In this document: positions 53,632 through 62,330 of the stretch, in pieces
Layout of the letters: each line of letters opens with the position of its first letter
How positions within the stretch are numbered: the first letter of the stretch is position 1
Translations under genes and position numbers: made by a program
Assembly (NCBI GenBank): GCA_041394705.1
Contig: JAWKHS010000010.1
Span: 1-64,000 of the forward strand
Source of the DNA: Vicinamibacterales bacterium
Lineage (GTDB): Bacteria; Acidobacteriota; Vicinamibacteria; Vicinamibacterales; UBA2999
Direction of reading: 5' to 3'
DNA: 64,000 nt
The notes under the pieces: generated by a model
Told to the model about the DNA's origin: nothing
What the model saw: only the letters and a program-made list of their open reading frames with translations
The model's database searches: none

Positions 53632-54401
53632 CAGTAGAAGCTCGCGTACCAGTCGATGACCGGCTGCCCGACCAGCATCGCTGCCAGCGCTCCCAGCGCC
53701 AGGAACGTGCCGAACGGCAGCGCGTACTTCATGTCGCCCCGCTGGAAGAGGATGACGGCGACGCCGATGAGGGCGCCCGAGAACGAGGCCAGGACCAGCG
53801 TCAGGAGCACCGCCTTCCAGCCCAGGAAAGCGCCGATCATGGCGAGCATCTTCACGTCGCCCATGCCGAGGCCCTCCTCCTTCCGCACCAGGTAGTAGGC
53901 TCCGGCCACGGCGTACAGCACACCGCCGCCGAGGACGATGCCGGCGAGTGACGCCCGCCAGCCAGGCGGGCCGGCGAGCGCGAAGGCGAACCCCACCACG
54001 ATGCCCGGGAGGGTGATGGCGTTGGGCAGGATCTGGTGCTCCAGGTCGATGGCGAAGAGCACGACGAGCGCGGCGACCAGCACCAGTCGCGCGACCAGCA
54101 GGGGCTCGAGCGGCGTCACCGCCGCCACGGTCGCGAAGAGCACGCCGGTGACGGCCTCGACGATCGGATACTGGATCGAGATCCGCGCCTTGCAACGCGC
54201 GCAGCGGCCGCCGAGCACCACCCAGCTGAGGATCGGGATGTTCTCGAACCACCGGAGGGTTCGCTGGCAGCCGCCACACCGGGAGGCCGGCCACACCACC
54301 GACAGCCCCTGCGGCATGCGGTAGATGCAGACGTTCAGGAACGATCCGATGACGAGGCCGAACAGCCCGGCCACGATCGCCACGGCGATGGCGGGCGTCA
54401 T
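53631..54401 (-). CDS. pilD: prepilin peptidase (A24 family)
   Basis: The 256-residue membrane aspartyl protease cleaves and N-methylates prepilins. The N-terminal methylase region has IGSFLNVCIYRMP and two Cys pairs (CGGCQR and CARCKA). The catalytic aspartates are in FAIDLEHQILPN and GMGDVKMLAMIGAFLGW. About seven membrane helices follow the N-terminus. It should process PilA and the minor pilins in this region. ATG 54401 overlaps the upstream stop, and its own stop overlaps the kinase start, so translation is chained. Confidence 0.94.
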   Translation of the reverse strand: MTPAIAVAIVAGLFGLVIGSFLNVCIYRMPQGLSVVWPASRCGGCQRTLRWFENIPILSWVVLGGRCARCKARISIQYPIVEAVTGVLFATVAAVTPLEPLLVARLVLVAALVVLFAIDLEHQILPNAITLPGIVVGFAFALAGPPGWRASLAGIVLGGGVLYAVAGAYYLVRKEEGLGMGDVKMLAMIGAFLGWKAVLLTLVLASFSGALIGVAVILFQRGDMKYALPFGTFLALGALAAMLVGQPVIDWYASFY

Positions 54402-55303
54402 CGGGCGCCCTCGAAGGTGGGGAGCGGGTTCAAGGTGGACGTCGCGTCCAGTCCGAATCCCACACCTGGCTGCAACACGTACGGCAGGCCCGTCGGGTCC
54501 ACCGGCACGCCGGGCAGGAGGCCCGCGGCGATAAGGTCCTGCCAGGATCCGGGCTGCCGCCCGGTACGCTGGGCATAGCGCCTGGCGGCGCCCGCCAACA
54601 CGTCCAGTTCGTCGAGCGCCTGCAGCTGCTGGAGATGGCTCTCGGCCGCCCGCCGCAGCCACTCGACATCCGCGGTCCGGTACAACTCGCTCCAGAGCGT
54701 CCTGGCGCCGTTGCGGTCACCGCCCTTCGCGAGGGTGACGGCCGCCATCGTGCGCAGCCAGACCGGCGCGCCCGGCATCTGGCTGGCCAGCTCGAACTGG
54801 CGCGCCGCCTCCGCGTAATCGTGAATCCACCAGTAGTTCACGAACCCCATGTCGTGGCGGTACTGCCAGCGCGTGGGGTCGTTTCTGAGACCCTTCTCGA
54901 GGAGCGCCAGCGCCTGGTCCGTCCGTCCAGGGCCCCCTGGATAGCCCTCGCTCAGGAAGATCGCGCCGAGCCGGGCCGCGACGTCGAAGTGGGGGTCCAG
55001 CGTGGTCGCCATGTCCAACAGCGGGTACAGCAGCGCGTAGCGGCCCTCCGCGGCGCTCGAACGACGCTCCCCGCCGTAGTGCACGACCGCGCGCATCCAA
55101 TAGAGGTCCGCGGCCAGGTCGGTGAACGACAACATGAGCCGGCGCGCGGCGGCCGGCGACTGGAGCCACAGCGTCTGCGTGACCATCGGACGCGGTGGTG
55201 CCACGCGCTCGCGGACGGCCTGCAGGCCGACGGCCGCGGCCATGCTCACCGCGACGAACACCCCGGTGGCCAGGCCGTGCGAGCGGGCGGACGTGGTGGC
55301 CAT
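54398..55303 (-). CDS. TPR-like membrane-anchored protein
   Basis: This 301-residue product has an N-terminal hydrophobic helix (about 12-30) and then an all-helical region with TPR-like spacing, such as DPHFDVAARLGAIFLSEGYPGG, RWQYRHDMGFVNYWWIHDYAEAARQFELAS and GARTLWSELY. I do not recognise a specific family. It overlaps pilD by 4 bases and follows the ABC permease gene after 3 bases, so it is tightly bound to the transporter and pilus genes. A scaffold role at the membrane is inferred. Confidence 0.75.
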   Translation of the reverse strand: MATTSARSHGLATGVFVAVSMAAAVGLQAVRERVAPPRPMVTQTLWLQSPAAARRLMLSFTDLAADLYWMRAVVHYGGERRSSAAEGRYALLYPLLDMATTLDPHFDVAARLGAIFLSEGYPGGPGRTDQALALLEKGLRNDPTRWQYRHDMGFVNYWWIHDYAEAARQFELASQMPGAPVWLRTMAAVTLAKGGDRNGARTLWSELYRTADVEWLRRAAESHLQQLQALDELDVLAGAARRYAQRTGRQPGSWQDLIAAGLLPGVPVDPTGLPYVLQPGVGFGLDATSTLNPLPTFEGAR

Positions 55304-55306
55304 CGG

Positions 55307-56119
55307 TTACTTGAAGTCTCGCTTGTCGAAGATCAGGACCGACGCCCCGAGGAGCACCGAGATGTACGCGCCGATGGAGGCCACGGCCAGCCCGATGGAC
55401 GGCCAGGACACGGCCAGCCCGTGCACGACTTCGTTCTTGACGTCGAGCGGATCGAGGTTGGGCAGCAGATAGTACAGCCCGCGCGCGATGGCCGCGGCGG
55501 CCGGCGAGTCGACGGCCGTCTGGAAGTTCCGCAGGTCGCCGCTGAAGTGGCCGGCCACCCACACGGCGAGTGTGAGCAGCATGGTGAGGAGCGGGCTCGA
55601 GAACGTCGAGAAGAACAGCGCCACCGCCGTCGTCAGCATGAGCTGCACGCCGATGAGCGCGACCGCCAGCAGCAGGCGCGGGTCATTGGCCGGGGCGCGC
55701 CACCCCGTCTTGATCCAGTCGTCCGTGGTCCACTCCATGTACTGGAGCATCACGTAGAAGGCCGCCGTCATCATGCCCAGGTTCACCGCGAGCGTGAGCA
55801 CGAGGCCCGCGTACTTGCCCAGCAGGAAGCTCGACCTCGACAGCGGCTTGGTCAGGACGGCATAGATGCTCTTCCGCTCGACCTCCTTCGCGACGAGTCC
55901 GGTGCCGATGAAGATCGCGATGAGCAGGCCAATCGCGTTCATCGTGGCCAGTCCCAGGTCCTTCACGACCTTGAAGTCCTGGCCGGCCGTCAGACGGCTC
56001 ATGAGGAACGACGCCCCCATCAGGACGACCGAGAACAGCACCAGGCTGTACGGGACCCGGTCGCGGACCGACTCCTTGAAGACGGCCACGGCCACCTTGC
56101 GGATCGCGCCGAGGCTCAC
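55307..56119 (-). CDS. ABC-2 type transporter permease
   Basis: The 270-residue membrane protein has about six hydrophobic helices and the ABC-2 segment GLVAKEVERKSIYAVLTKPLSRSSFLLGKYAGL, typical of export permeases. GTG 56119 overlaps the stop of the ATPase gene (GTGA), so the two form one transporter. The substrate is unknown. Similar ATPase-permease pairs lie beside pilus or gliding genes in other bacteria. Confidence 0.85.
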   Translation of the reverse strand: MSLGAIRKVAVAVFKESVRDRVPYSLVLFSVVLMGASFLMSRLTAGQDFKVVKDLGLATMNAIGLLIAIFIGTGLVAKEVERKSIYAVLTKPLSRSSFLLGKYAGLVLTLAVNLGMMTAAFYVMLQYMEWTTDDWIKTGWRAPANDPRLLLAVALIGVQLMLTTAVALFFSTFSSPLLTMLLTLAVWVAGHFSGDLRNFQTAVDSPAAAAIARGLYYLLPNLDPLDVKNEVVHGLAVSWPSIGLAVASIGAYISVLLGASVLIFDKRDFK

Positions 56120-57063
56120 AGCGAGGTCTCCCGCGCGGTCGCCTTCTGCACCTGCTGGACGAAGTAGTCCTCGAGGGTCTTGCGGACCGGGTTGAGCGAC
56201 ACCACGCGGGCGCCGGCGCCCGACAGGAGTTGCAGCGCCGACTCCGGCGCATCCGGCGGCAGCTCGATCGCGTAGCGGCCGTCGTGGAGCGCCGTGATCG
56301 TCCGGGCCCGGGGACGGAGCGCGTCGAGCGTCTCGGCGGAGACCCGGTCGGCGACCAGCTCCCACGCCAGGACGTCCACGCCGACGATGTCGCTGATCTG
56401 CCCGGCCGCCGCGAGCCGGCCCTGGGCGACGATGGCGATCCGGTTGCACAGCGCCTCGGCGTCCGACAGGATGTGCGAGCTGAAGAACACCGTGCAGCCT
56501 CGATCGCGCAGCCGCAGCATGATCTGCCGCACGTCCCGGCGCCCCAGCGGATCCAGCCCCGACATCGGTTCGTCGAGGAACACGATCTCGGGCTCGTTGA
56601 TGAGGGCCTGCGCGATGCCCACGCGTTGCACCATGCCCTTCGAGTAGGACCGGAGGCGCATCCGCCGCTCGGCGCCGAGGCCGACTTCGTCCAGGACCTT
56701 CGACACCCGGGCGGCGCGGTCGGCCGCGGGCACGTCGAACAGACCCGCGAAGTACGTCAGCAGCTCCTCGGCGGTGAGGTAGTCGTAGTAGCTCGGGTTC
56801 TCGGCCAGGAATCCGATACGGCGCCGGACGTCCACGTCGCCGACGGGCCGGCCCAGGATGCGGGCCGAACCGGACGTCGGATAGATGAGCTGCATCAGCA
56901 GCTTGATGGTGGTGCTCTTGCCCGCGCCGTTCGGGCCGAGGAACCCGAAGACGTCACCGGGCTCGACGGCCAGGTCCAGGCGGTCCAGGGCGCGGTAGGG
57001 GCGCTTCTTCCAGAAGCCGACCAGGTAGTCCTTGGTCAGGTTCTCGGTCTCGATGGCGAGCAT
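56116..57063 (-). CDS. ABC transporter ATP-binding protein
   Basis: The 315-residue ATPase has Walker A GPNGAGKSTT, the signature SYSKGMVQRVG and Walker B IVFLDEPMSGLDPLG, followed by the SSHILSDAEALCNR switch region. A C-terminal roughly 90-residue domain, as in drug or lipid exporters, precedes the stop. ATG 57063 (MLAIETENLTKDY) is preferred to GTG 57081, because the fold starts there. The gene forms a chain with the permease, the TPR-like gene and pilD. Confidence 0.9.
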   Translation of the reverse strand: MLAIETENLTKDYLVGFWKKRPYRALDRLDLAVEPGDVFGFLGPNGAGKSTTIKLLMQLIYPTSGSARILGRPVGDVDVRRRIGFLAENPSYYDYLTAEELLTYFAGLFDVPAADRAARVSKVLDEVGLGAERRMRLRSYSKGMVQRVGIAQALINEPEIVFLDEPMSGLDPLGRRDVRQIMLRLRDRGCTVFFSSHILSDAEALCNRIAIVAQGRLAAAGQISDIVGVDVLAWELVADRVSAETLDALRPRARTITALHDGRYAIELPPDAPESALQLLSGAGARVVSLNPVRKTLEDYFVQQVQKATARETSL

Positions 57064-57161
57064 AGCGGTGGCGGCGACCACCCCTATATCGGTCGCTCCG
57101 CGAAATTTCCAGCGCCCGCCCCGGCCGCCGGCCAGGAGCCAGGCCCCCGGGTGGCCGGGCC

Positions 57162-58403
57162 CTAGCGCAGGGTGACGCCGGCCCGCTTCATCTCGAGGGC
57201 GATGGCGGCGTCGAGGAAGGCGCCGCGCAGACCGGGCAGGCGGATGCCGTTCATGAAGAACGTCGGGGTCCCCTGGACGGTCAGCTGGGCCCCCTGCTCG
57301 ATGTCTCCCCGCACCAGCTCGAGCGTCTTGGGGTAGCGGGCGTCGAAGTCGGTCACCTCGCCGATGACCCGTGCCGCTTCCTTCACCGAGGCTGGGGTGA
57401 GGGTCGGCTGGTTCGCGAACAGCCAGTCCTCCATCTGCGCGGCCTTGCCGTGCTCACGCGCCAGCCGGACGGCCACGGCGGCCTCGCACGAGGCCATGTG
57501 GGAACCGCCCGGCGCGTACTTGTTGCACTCCGGGTCCAGCGGAAAGTCCTTGGTGACGAACTTGAGCTTGCCCGGGTACTCCTTGGCCCACTTCGCGAGC
57601 ACGGGCTTGTACTCCGCGAAGGTCTGGCCGCAGGGCGGGCACATGTAGTCGTTGAACTTCACGAGCACCACGGCCGCCCCTTCCGAGGCGACCATCACCG
57701 GCACGCGCTGCTGGGCGTTCAGGAACCGCTCGAGTTCCTGCAACTGCGCCGGGGCGAGCGCCGCGAGCGCGCTCGGCGCGCCGCCCTGGCCGCCGTCCTC
57801 GGACGCGGCCGCGACGGCAGTGGCCGGGAACCACTGGACCGCGAAGAACGACGCGACCGCGAACGCCCCGGCGGCCAGGAGCGCCGACGGCTGCTTGACG
57901 AGCGCCGACAGGTCGGACAACAGACGGGAGAAGAGCGTGGACATCGAGGACCTCGCGGCGCGGGCGGACACGGCGAACATGACGGCGACGGCCACGTAGG
58001 TGACCAGGCAGATGAGGCAGAGGCTTCCAAGCGCGACCGACGCGTATGCCAGGTACGCCACGACCGGCACCCCGACGAGGGACATGGCGAACACGAAGCC
58101 CGGGGCGCCCTCGGCGCCCTTCGGCGCGAGTCGCCACAAGGCGAGTCCCAGCAGGACGGCCCCGAAGTACATGACGCCCAGCATCGCCGTGGGCACGCCG
58201 CCGACCGAGCCGTATTGGCTGAGATAGGCGTTCGTGCAGTTGAACGTCGAGTTGACGTCGCAGAAGCTGGCGTAGGCCGGATCGGTCAGGAGCCGGTGGT
58301 GGACGTAGGCCGCGGTCAGCGAAGCGCCGAGGCCCAGCAGGGCGGCGCCGGCCATCCACGGAAACGCCCAGGCGGGCGGCGACGACGGCGTGTCGCGGTG
58401 CAT
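57162..58403 (-). CDS. VKOR-DsbA fusion, disulfide bond formation
   Basis: The 413-residue product joins a vitamin K epoxide reductase domain to a DsbA-like thioredoxin domain. The VKOR part spans about 15-150, with FCDVNSTFNCTN, the CxxC SLCLICLVTY and several helices; the thioredoxin part spans about 215-410, with active site YMCPPCGQ and the cis-Pro loop QGTPTFF. VKOR passes electrons to quinones while DsbA oxidises exported proteins, and the pilins here carry Cys pairs. ATG 58403 is preceded by TACAAT at 6 bases. Confidence 0.92.
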   Translation of the reverse strand: MHRDTPSSPPAWAFPWMAGAALLGLGASLTAAYVHHRLLTDPAYASFCDVNSTFNCTNAYLSQYGSVGGVPTAMLGVMYFGAVLLGLALWRLAPKGAEGAPGFVFAMSLVGVPVVAYLAYASVALGSLCLICLVTYVAVAVMFAVSARAARSSMSTLFSRLLSDLSALVKQPSALLAAGAFAVASFFAVQWFPATAVAAASEDGGQGGAPSALAALAPAQLQELERFLNAQQRVPVMVASEGAAVVLVKFNDYMCPPCGQTFAEYKPVLAKWAKEYPGKLKFVTKDFPLDPECNKYAPGGSHMASCEAAVAVRLAREHGKAAQMEDWLFANQPTLTPASVKEAARVIGEVTDFDARYPKTLELVRGDIEQGAQLTVQGTPTFFMNGIRLPGLRGAFLDAAIALEMKRAGVTLR

Positions 58404-58409
58404 GGCGAC

Positions 58410-58415
58410 ATTGTA
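58410..58415 (-). promoter_or_regulatory. -10 element, leaderless start of VKOR gene
   Basis: On the minus strand, TACAAT, then 6 bases, then ATG 58403. It is identical in arrangement to 34063-34075. Confidence 0.5.
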
Positions 58416-58453
58416 GCCGGGTCCGGCCCGGGCCGAGGCCCCCCCAAACGGAC

Positions 58454-58483
58454 GCGGGCGCGGCCCCGGAGGACCGCGCCCGC
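58454..58483 (-). terminator. terminator after pilA
   Basis: A 10-bp perfect stem (GCGGGCGCGG / CCGCGCCCGC) lies 27 bases past the pilA stop, with a short TTT run about 7 bases beyond it on the transcript side. Confidence 0.6.
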
Positions 58484-58509
58484 AAGAACCTCGAACCGCT
58501 CGGCTGTTA

Positions 58510-59028
58510 CTACTGGAGCGGGTTGCCAGCGCCCTCGGCCGGAGCCACGGTGCCGAGCAGGTAGTAGATGGTGCCCACGGTGTTGCTCGCGAACGAGCGG
58601 TTGCCGCTCGACGCGCCCGTCGGGGCCGCCGTCACGTAGTAGCCGTTGGTGCCCGCCGCGCCGTCGCACGCCGTGCCCTGCGCCGCCGGGGTCACGCCCG
58701 TGTCAGCCAGCGTCACCACGAAGCCGCTCTTGGTCGAAGGGTCGGCGCCGATGTCGGCCGAGATGAAGCCCTGGTCGCCGCCGGCCGCGCCGTCGCAGCC
58801 GAAGTAGAGGCGCTGGAGGGTGATCGAGTAGGGGCTGCCGGCGCCCGCCGCCGAGAAGGCCGCCTCGCCGCTGTTGACGGCGCGGACCGACCCGATGGCC
58901 GACGCCTCGTTGCCGGCCATGCGGGCCTTGAGCAGGCCGGGGATGGCGATGGCGGCGATGATGCCGATGATGGCGACGACGATCAGAAGCTCAATCAGGG
59001 TGAAGCCCTTGGTGTCTCGAATACGCAT
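58510..59028 (-). CDS. pilA: type IV major pilin-like protein
   Basis: The 172-residue prepilin has leader RIRDTKG, cleavage after Gly 8, then FTLIELLIVVAIIGIIAAIA with Glu 5. The C-terminal head has two likely disulfide Cys (FGCDG and TACDG) and Gly/Ala-rich loops. Length and gene order next to pilR, pilS, pilC and pilT support the main pilin. AGGAGA lies before the ATG. It has a sigma54 promoter about 100 bases upstream and its own terminator. Confidence 0.92.
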   Translation of the reverse strand: MRIRDTKGFTLIELLIVVAIIGIIAAIAIPGLLKARMAGNEASAIGSVRAVNSGEAAFSAAGAGSPYSITLQRLYFGCDGAAGGDQGFISADIGADPSTKSGFVVTLADTGVTPAAQGTACDGAAGTNGYYVTAAPTGASSGNRSFASNTVGTIYYLLGTVAPAEGAGNPLQ

Positions 59029-59126
59029 GATGTCCGGTCTCCTCGGTCTCGAACGAACGGTGTCGGGTGCTCGACTTCGTGCTTGCGATGCCGCCGCCTT
59101 GGGACGGCGTCGACGCTTCCCCCTAG

Positions 59127-59142
59127 TGCAACCCCGGTGCCA
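59127..59142 (-). promoter_or_regulatory. sigma54 promoter of pilA
   Basis: On the minus strand TGGCACCGGGGTTGCA matches the -24/-12 consensus (TGGCAC, 5 bases, TTGCA) with GG and GC 10 bases apart. Transcription would start near 59115, leaving a leader of about 87 bases. Confidence 0.85.
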
Positions 59143-59241
59143 CCCGCTGGGACCCCGTCGATCCGCGCACCTAATTGGTTAGCCCTGTGAAAGATGACGC
59201 ACCAGCTGGCCTATCGGTCTGGCCTCCGGGCGGCAATAGCT

Positions 59242-59279
59242 CTGACGGTCTCTGTCAGCGGCGGCGTCAGAACTGACAG
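59242..59279. promoter_or_regulatory. probable PilR enhancer repeats
   Basis: CTGACG (59242), CTGTCAG (59252-59258) and a perfect dyad GTCAG-AA-CTGAC (59266-59277), followed by CTGACAG, form a cluster of TGTCAG-type sites about 100-150 bases upstream of the sigma54 promoter. This is the normal place for enhancer-binding proteins. Confidence 0.55.
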
Positions 59280-59297
59280 CACGCGGCAGGTCGGCCC

Positions 59298-60686
59298 TCA
59301 GCCCTTCAGCTGGTATTTCTTCGCCAAATAGCGAAATTGGCGGAAAGTGATGCCGAGGAGGTCGGCGGCCTTGACCTGGACGCCGTTGGCCTGCCGGAGC
59401 GCGCGTTCCAGGTGCTGCCGCTCGATCTGCTGCAGGTATTCCTCGAGGTTGAAGGTCTCGGGGATCGCCTCGTCCATGGCCGGCACGGCCGGGCGGCTCG
59501 GCTCGGCCAGGTGCGGCGGCAGGCTGTCCGGGGTGAGGACGGCCGACTGCTCGAGAGCCACCCCCCGCTCCATGACGTTCTCGAGTTCCCGGACGTTCCC
59601 GGGCCAGCGGTAGCCAGCCAGGAGCCGCATCGTGTCGGCGCTGATGGACCGGACGGGCCGGCCCATGCGATCGGAGAAGCGGTGCAGGAACTGCTCGGCC
59701 AGGATCGGGATGTCGTCCACGCGTTCGCGCAGCGCCGGCAGCCTGACCGAGATGACGTTGATCCGGAAGAAGAAGTCCTCCCGGAATCCGCCGTTGCGCA
59801 CCATCTCCTCGAGGTTGCGGTTCGTGGCGGCGATGAACCGGACGTCGGCTTCGAGCTCCTGCGTGCCGCCCACGCGGCGGAACCGCCGCTCCTGGAGCAC
59901 GCGCAGCAGCTTCACCTGCATCCCCAGGCTGGTCTCCCCCACCTCGTCGAGGAACAGGGTGCCCCGGTCGGCGGCCTCGAGCAGTCCCTTCTTCGTGTCC
60001 ACGGCCCCCGTGAACGCCCCCTTCATGTGCCCGAAGAGCTCGGACTCCAGGATCGACTCGGTGAACGCGCCGCAGTTCACGGCCACGAACGGCTGCGACT
60101 GGCGGGCCGACTGCAGGTGAATCTCGCGGGCCGTCCACTCCTTGCCGGTGCCGGACTCGCCCGTGATGAGGACGCTGGCGTCGGTCCGTGCCACGCGGGC
60201 CACGAGGCTGATGACGTCCAGGATCTGGCGGCTGCGGCCCGCCAGCACGAAGCCTTGGCCGCGGCGGCCCTCGGGCGGCGGCGCCTGCGTCTCCGACAGG
60301 CGCTTGGCCTCCAGGTAGCGGGCCACGCGCTGCTTCAGGTCGGCGACGTCGAACGGCTTGGTCAGGTAGTCCACGGCGCCGAGCCGCATGGCCTCCACGG
60401 CGGTGTCGGCCGAGGCGAACGCCGTCAGCAGCAGGCCCACGGCGCCGGGGCTGCGTTCCTTCAGCGCCCGCAGCACGTCCACGCCCGATCCGTCCGGCAT
60501 CCTGAGGTCGCTGATGAGGAGATCCGGCGGCGGGCCGCTGCGGATCTGATCGAGCGCCGTGCCGACGTCCTCGGCCGTCGAGACGTCGTAGCCTTCGCGT
60601 CCCAGGACGATCGACAACATCTCGCGGAGCGAGCGCTCGTCGTCGACGACCAGGATGCGGGGCTTGGTTCCTGTCAGTGTGGTCAT
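59298..60686 (-). CDS. pilR: sigma54-dependent response regulator PilR
   Basis: This 462-residue NtrC-family activator has a receiver domain (D60 in LLISDLRMPDG), an AAA+ domain with GESGTGKE, the GAFTGA sigma54 loop and LFLDEVGE, and a Fis-type helix-turn-helix (LRQANGVQVKAADLLGITFRQFRYLAKKY). Its place directly between pilA and pilS, and the sigma54 promoter with repeats before pilA, support PilR. ATG 60686 lies 5 bases after pilS. The upstream frame to 61043 lies within pilS and is not used. Confidence 0.94.
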   Translation of the reverse strand: MTTLTGTKPRILVVDDERSLREMLSIVLGREGYDVSTAEDVGTALDQIRSGPPPDLLISDLRMPDGSGVDVLRALKERSPGAVGLLLTAFASADTAVEAMRLGAVDYLTKPFDVADLKQRVARYLEAKRLSETQAPPPEGRRGQGFVLAGRSRQILDVISLVARVARTDASVLITGESGTGKEWTAREIHLQSARQSQPFVAVNCGAFTESILESELFGHMKGAFTGAVDTKKGLLEAADRGTLFLDEVGETSLGMQVKLLRVLQERRFRRVGGTQELEADVRFIAATNRNLEEMVRNGGFREDFFFRINVISVRLPALRERVDDIPILAEQFLHRFSDRMGRPVRSISADTMRLLAGYRWPGNVRELENVMERGVALEQSAVLTPDSLPPHLAEPSRPAVPAMDEAIPETFNLEEYLQQIERQHLERALRQANGVQVKAADLLGITFRQFRYLAKKYQLKG

Positions 60687-60691
60687 GGACG

Positions 60692-62317
60692 TTAGGCGGA
60701 TGCGGGGGCCAGCGCGCTGCTGGGGAATCGCGCGACGATCGTCGTGCCGGAACCCACGTCCGACCGCACGTCGATGTGCCCATTGTAGTCGGTGACGATC
60801 CGGTGGACGATGGCCAGGCCCAGGCCCGTGCCGCGGCCGAACGAGCCGCGGAACGGATGGAAGATCTGGTCGATGTCCCGGGCCGGGATGCCCGTGCCCT
60901 CGTCCCGGACCCCGATGGCCACGCCCTCGCCGTCTTCGTCGACGAACAGCGACAGCCGGCCACCCTTGGGCATGGCCTTGAGACCATTCGTCGCGAGGTT
61001 CCACACGATCTGCCGAAGCTGGTGTTCGTCGAAGTCGAGCCACACCGGCGTCGGCGGCACCGTGACGGCGATGTCGTGGTTGATCGACGCGTCCGGGCTC
61101 GTCTTGAGGAGTGCCGCCGCGTCCTGCACCGCGCGGCGCGCGTCGATACGGCCGACGGCGGCCCGGCTCGGCCGGGCATAGGCGAGGAATGACTGGATCG
61201 TGGCGTTCAGGCGGTCTGACTCCCGGAGCACGATGTCCATGAGCTTCGCCTGATCCGGCGACAGCGGCAGCTCGCCGCGCAGCACTTGCATCGCACCCGA
61301 CATCGACGCCAGGGGGTTGCGGATCTCGTGGGCGATGCCGGCCGCCATCTCGCCGATGGCCGCCAGTCGCTGGCGCAGCTGCGCGGTGCGTTCCAGCCCC
61401 TTGATGTCGGTTACGTCCTGGAAGGTGAAGATGAAGCCGCGCTGGCCGGCGCCGAGCGGCAGGGGCGCGGCGCTCACGCCGAGCTCGATCGTCCGGCCGT
61501 CAGGTCGGCGGAAGCCGAAGTCCGCGCGGCGGGCGCGGCCGGGCTCCCGGTCGGAGGCCAGGGCGGTCGCGAAGTCGTCGGGCAGCTGCAGCACCTCGGT
61601 CACCGGGCGCCCCGTGACGTCCCCGGACCAGCCCGTGATGGCGGCGGCGGACCGGTTGTAGGTCATCACCCGGCCGAAGGCGTCCATCGTGGTCAGACCG
61701 GCCGCGAGGTGGTCGATGACGTTCCGGTTGAACGCCTCGAGGTCGGCGATCTTCTCCGAGGCGGCCTCGACGGCGACGTCGGCCGACCGGAGGTTCTCGG
61801 CGAGCTGCCCGGCCAGGGCCGCGACGGTCAGGAACGCAAAGACGTTGATGCCCACCGTCAGCATCGCGACGTCGGGCGGCGGGAGGCCGTCGACCGGGCC
61901 GCCCCAGCCGTTGTACTGCCAGACCACGATGCCCAGCAGGCACAGCGTCGCGACGAGGGCGAAGCGGAGGCTGCCCCGGCGGTACTGCACGCCGGCGGCC
62001 GCGACCACCGGGAGGGCGTAGAGCGGCGTGAACACGCTGGTCACGCCGCCCGTGGCGTAGACGTAGGCGCTGATGAGCGCCGCGTCGAGGGCGAAGTGCG
62101 CGTCCGCGGTCGCCGCGAAGCGGTCGGCGAACCGCAGCGTCGCCAGGTCCACCAGGGCGACGCCGAACAGCCCGGCCAGGGCCACCGACGCGCGGGACAT
62201 CGGCCACAGGCCGGACCCCACGACGGTCAGGGCGAAGGCAAAGAGGGCCAGCAGCGTGCCGGCCCACAAACGGACCGCGACGAGCCTCGACAGGCGAGGC
62301 TTCAGCGTCGCCGACAT
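60692..62317 (-). CDS. pilS: sensor histidine kinase PilS
   Basis: The 541-residue kinase has an N-terminal block of about six membrane helices (about 18-175), as in PilS of Pseudomonas. A coiled-coil linker is followed by a PAS domain (about 200-310), the HisKA site GIAHEIRNPLASMSG and an ATPase domain (NLATNGLKAM, DEGTGIPARD, GRGTGLGLAIVHRI). It should phosphorylate PilR to control pilA. ATG 62317 lies 10 bases past the pilC stop, and a TAGAGT element overlaps that stop. Confidence 0.92.
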   Translation of the reverse strand: MSATLKPRLSRLVAVRLWAGTLLALFAFALTVVGSGLWPMSRASVALAGLFGVALVDLATLRFADRFAATADAHFALDAALISAYVYATGGVTSVFTPLYALPVVAAAGVQYRRGSLRFALVATLCLLGIVVWQYNGWGGPVDGLPPPDVAMLTVGINVFAFLTVAALAGQLAENLRSADVAVEAASEKIADLEAFNRNVIDHLAAGLTTMDAFGRVMTYNRSAAAITGWSGDVTGRPVTEVLQLPDDFATALASDREPGRARRADFGFRRPDGRTIELGVSAAPLPLGAGQRGFIFTFQDVTDIKGLERTAQLRQRLAAIGEMAAGIAHEIRNPLASMSGAMQVLRGELPLSPDQAKLMDIVLRESDRLNATIQSFLAYARPSRAAVGRIDARRAVQDAAALLKTSPDASINHDIAVTVPPTPVWLDFDEHQLRQIVWNLATNGLKAMPKGGRLSLFVDEDGEGVAIGVRDEGTGIPARDIDQIFHPFRGSFGRGTGLGLAIVHRIVTDYNGHIDVRSDVGSGTTIVARFPSSALAPASA

Positions 62318-62324
62318 GCCCAGA

Positions 62325-62330
62325 ACTCTA
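62325..62330 (-). promoter_or_regulatory. -10-like element before pilS
   Basis: On the minus strand TAGAGT, then 7 bases, then ATG 62317. It overlaps the pilC stop codon, so it might be an accident of the overlap or an internal promoter. Confidence 0.3.
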
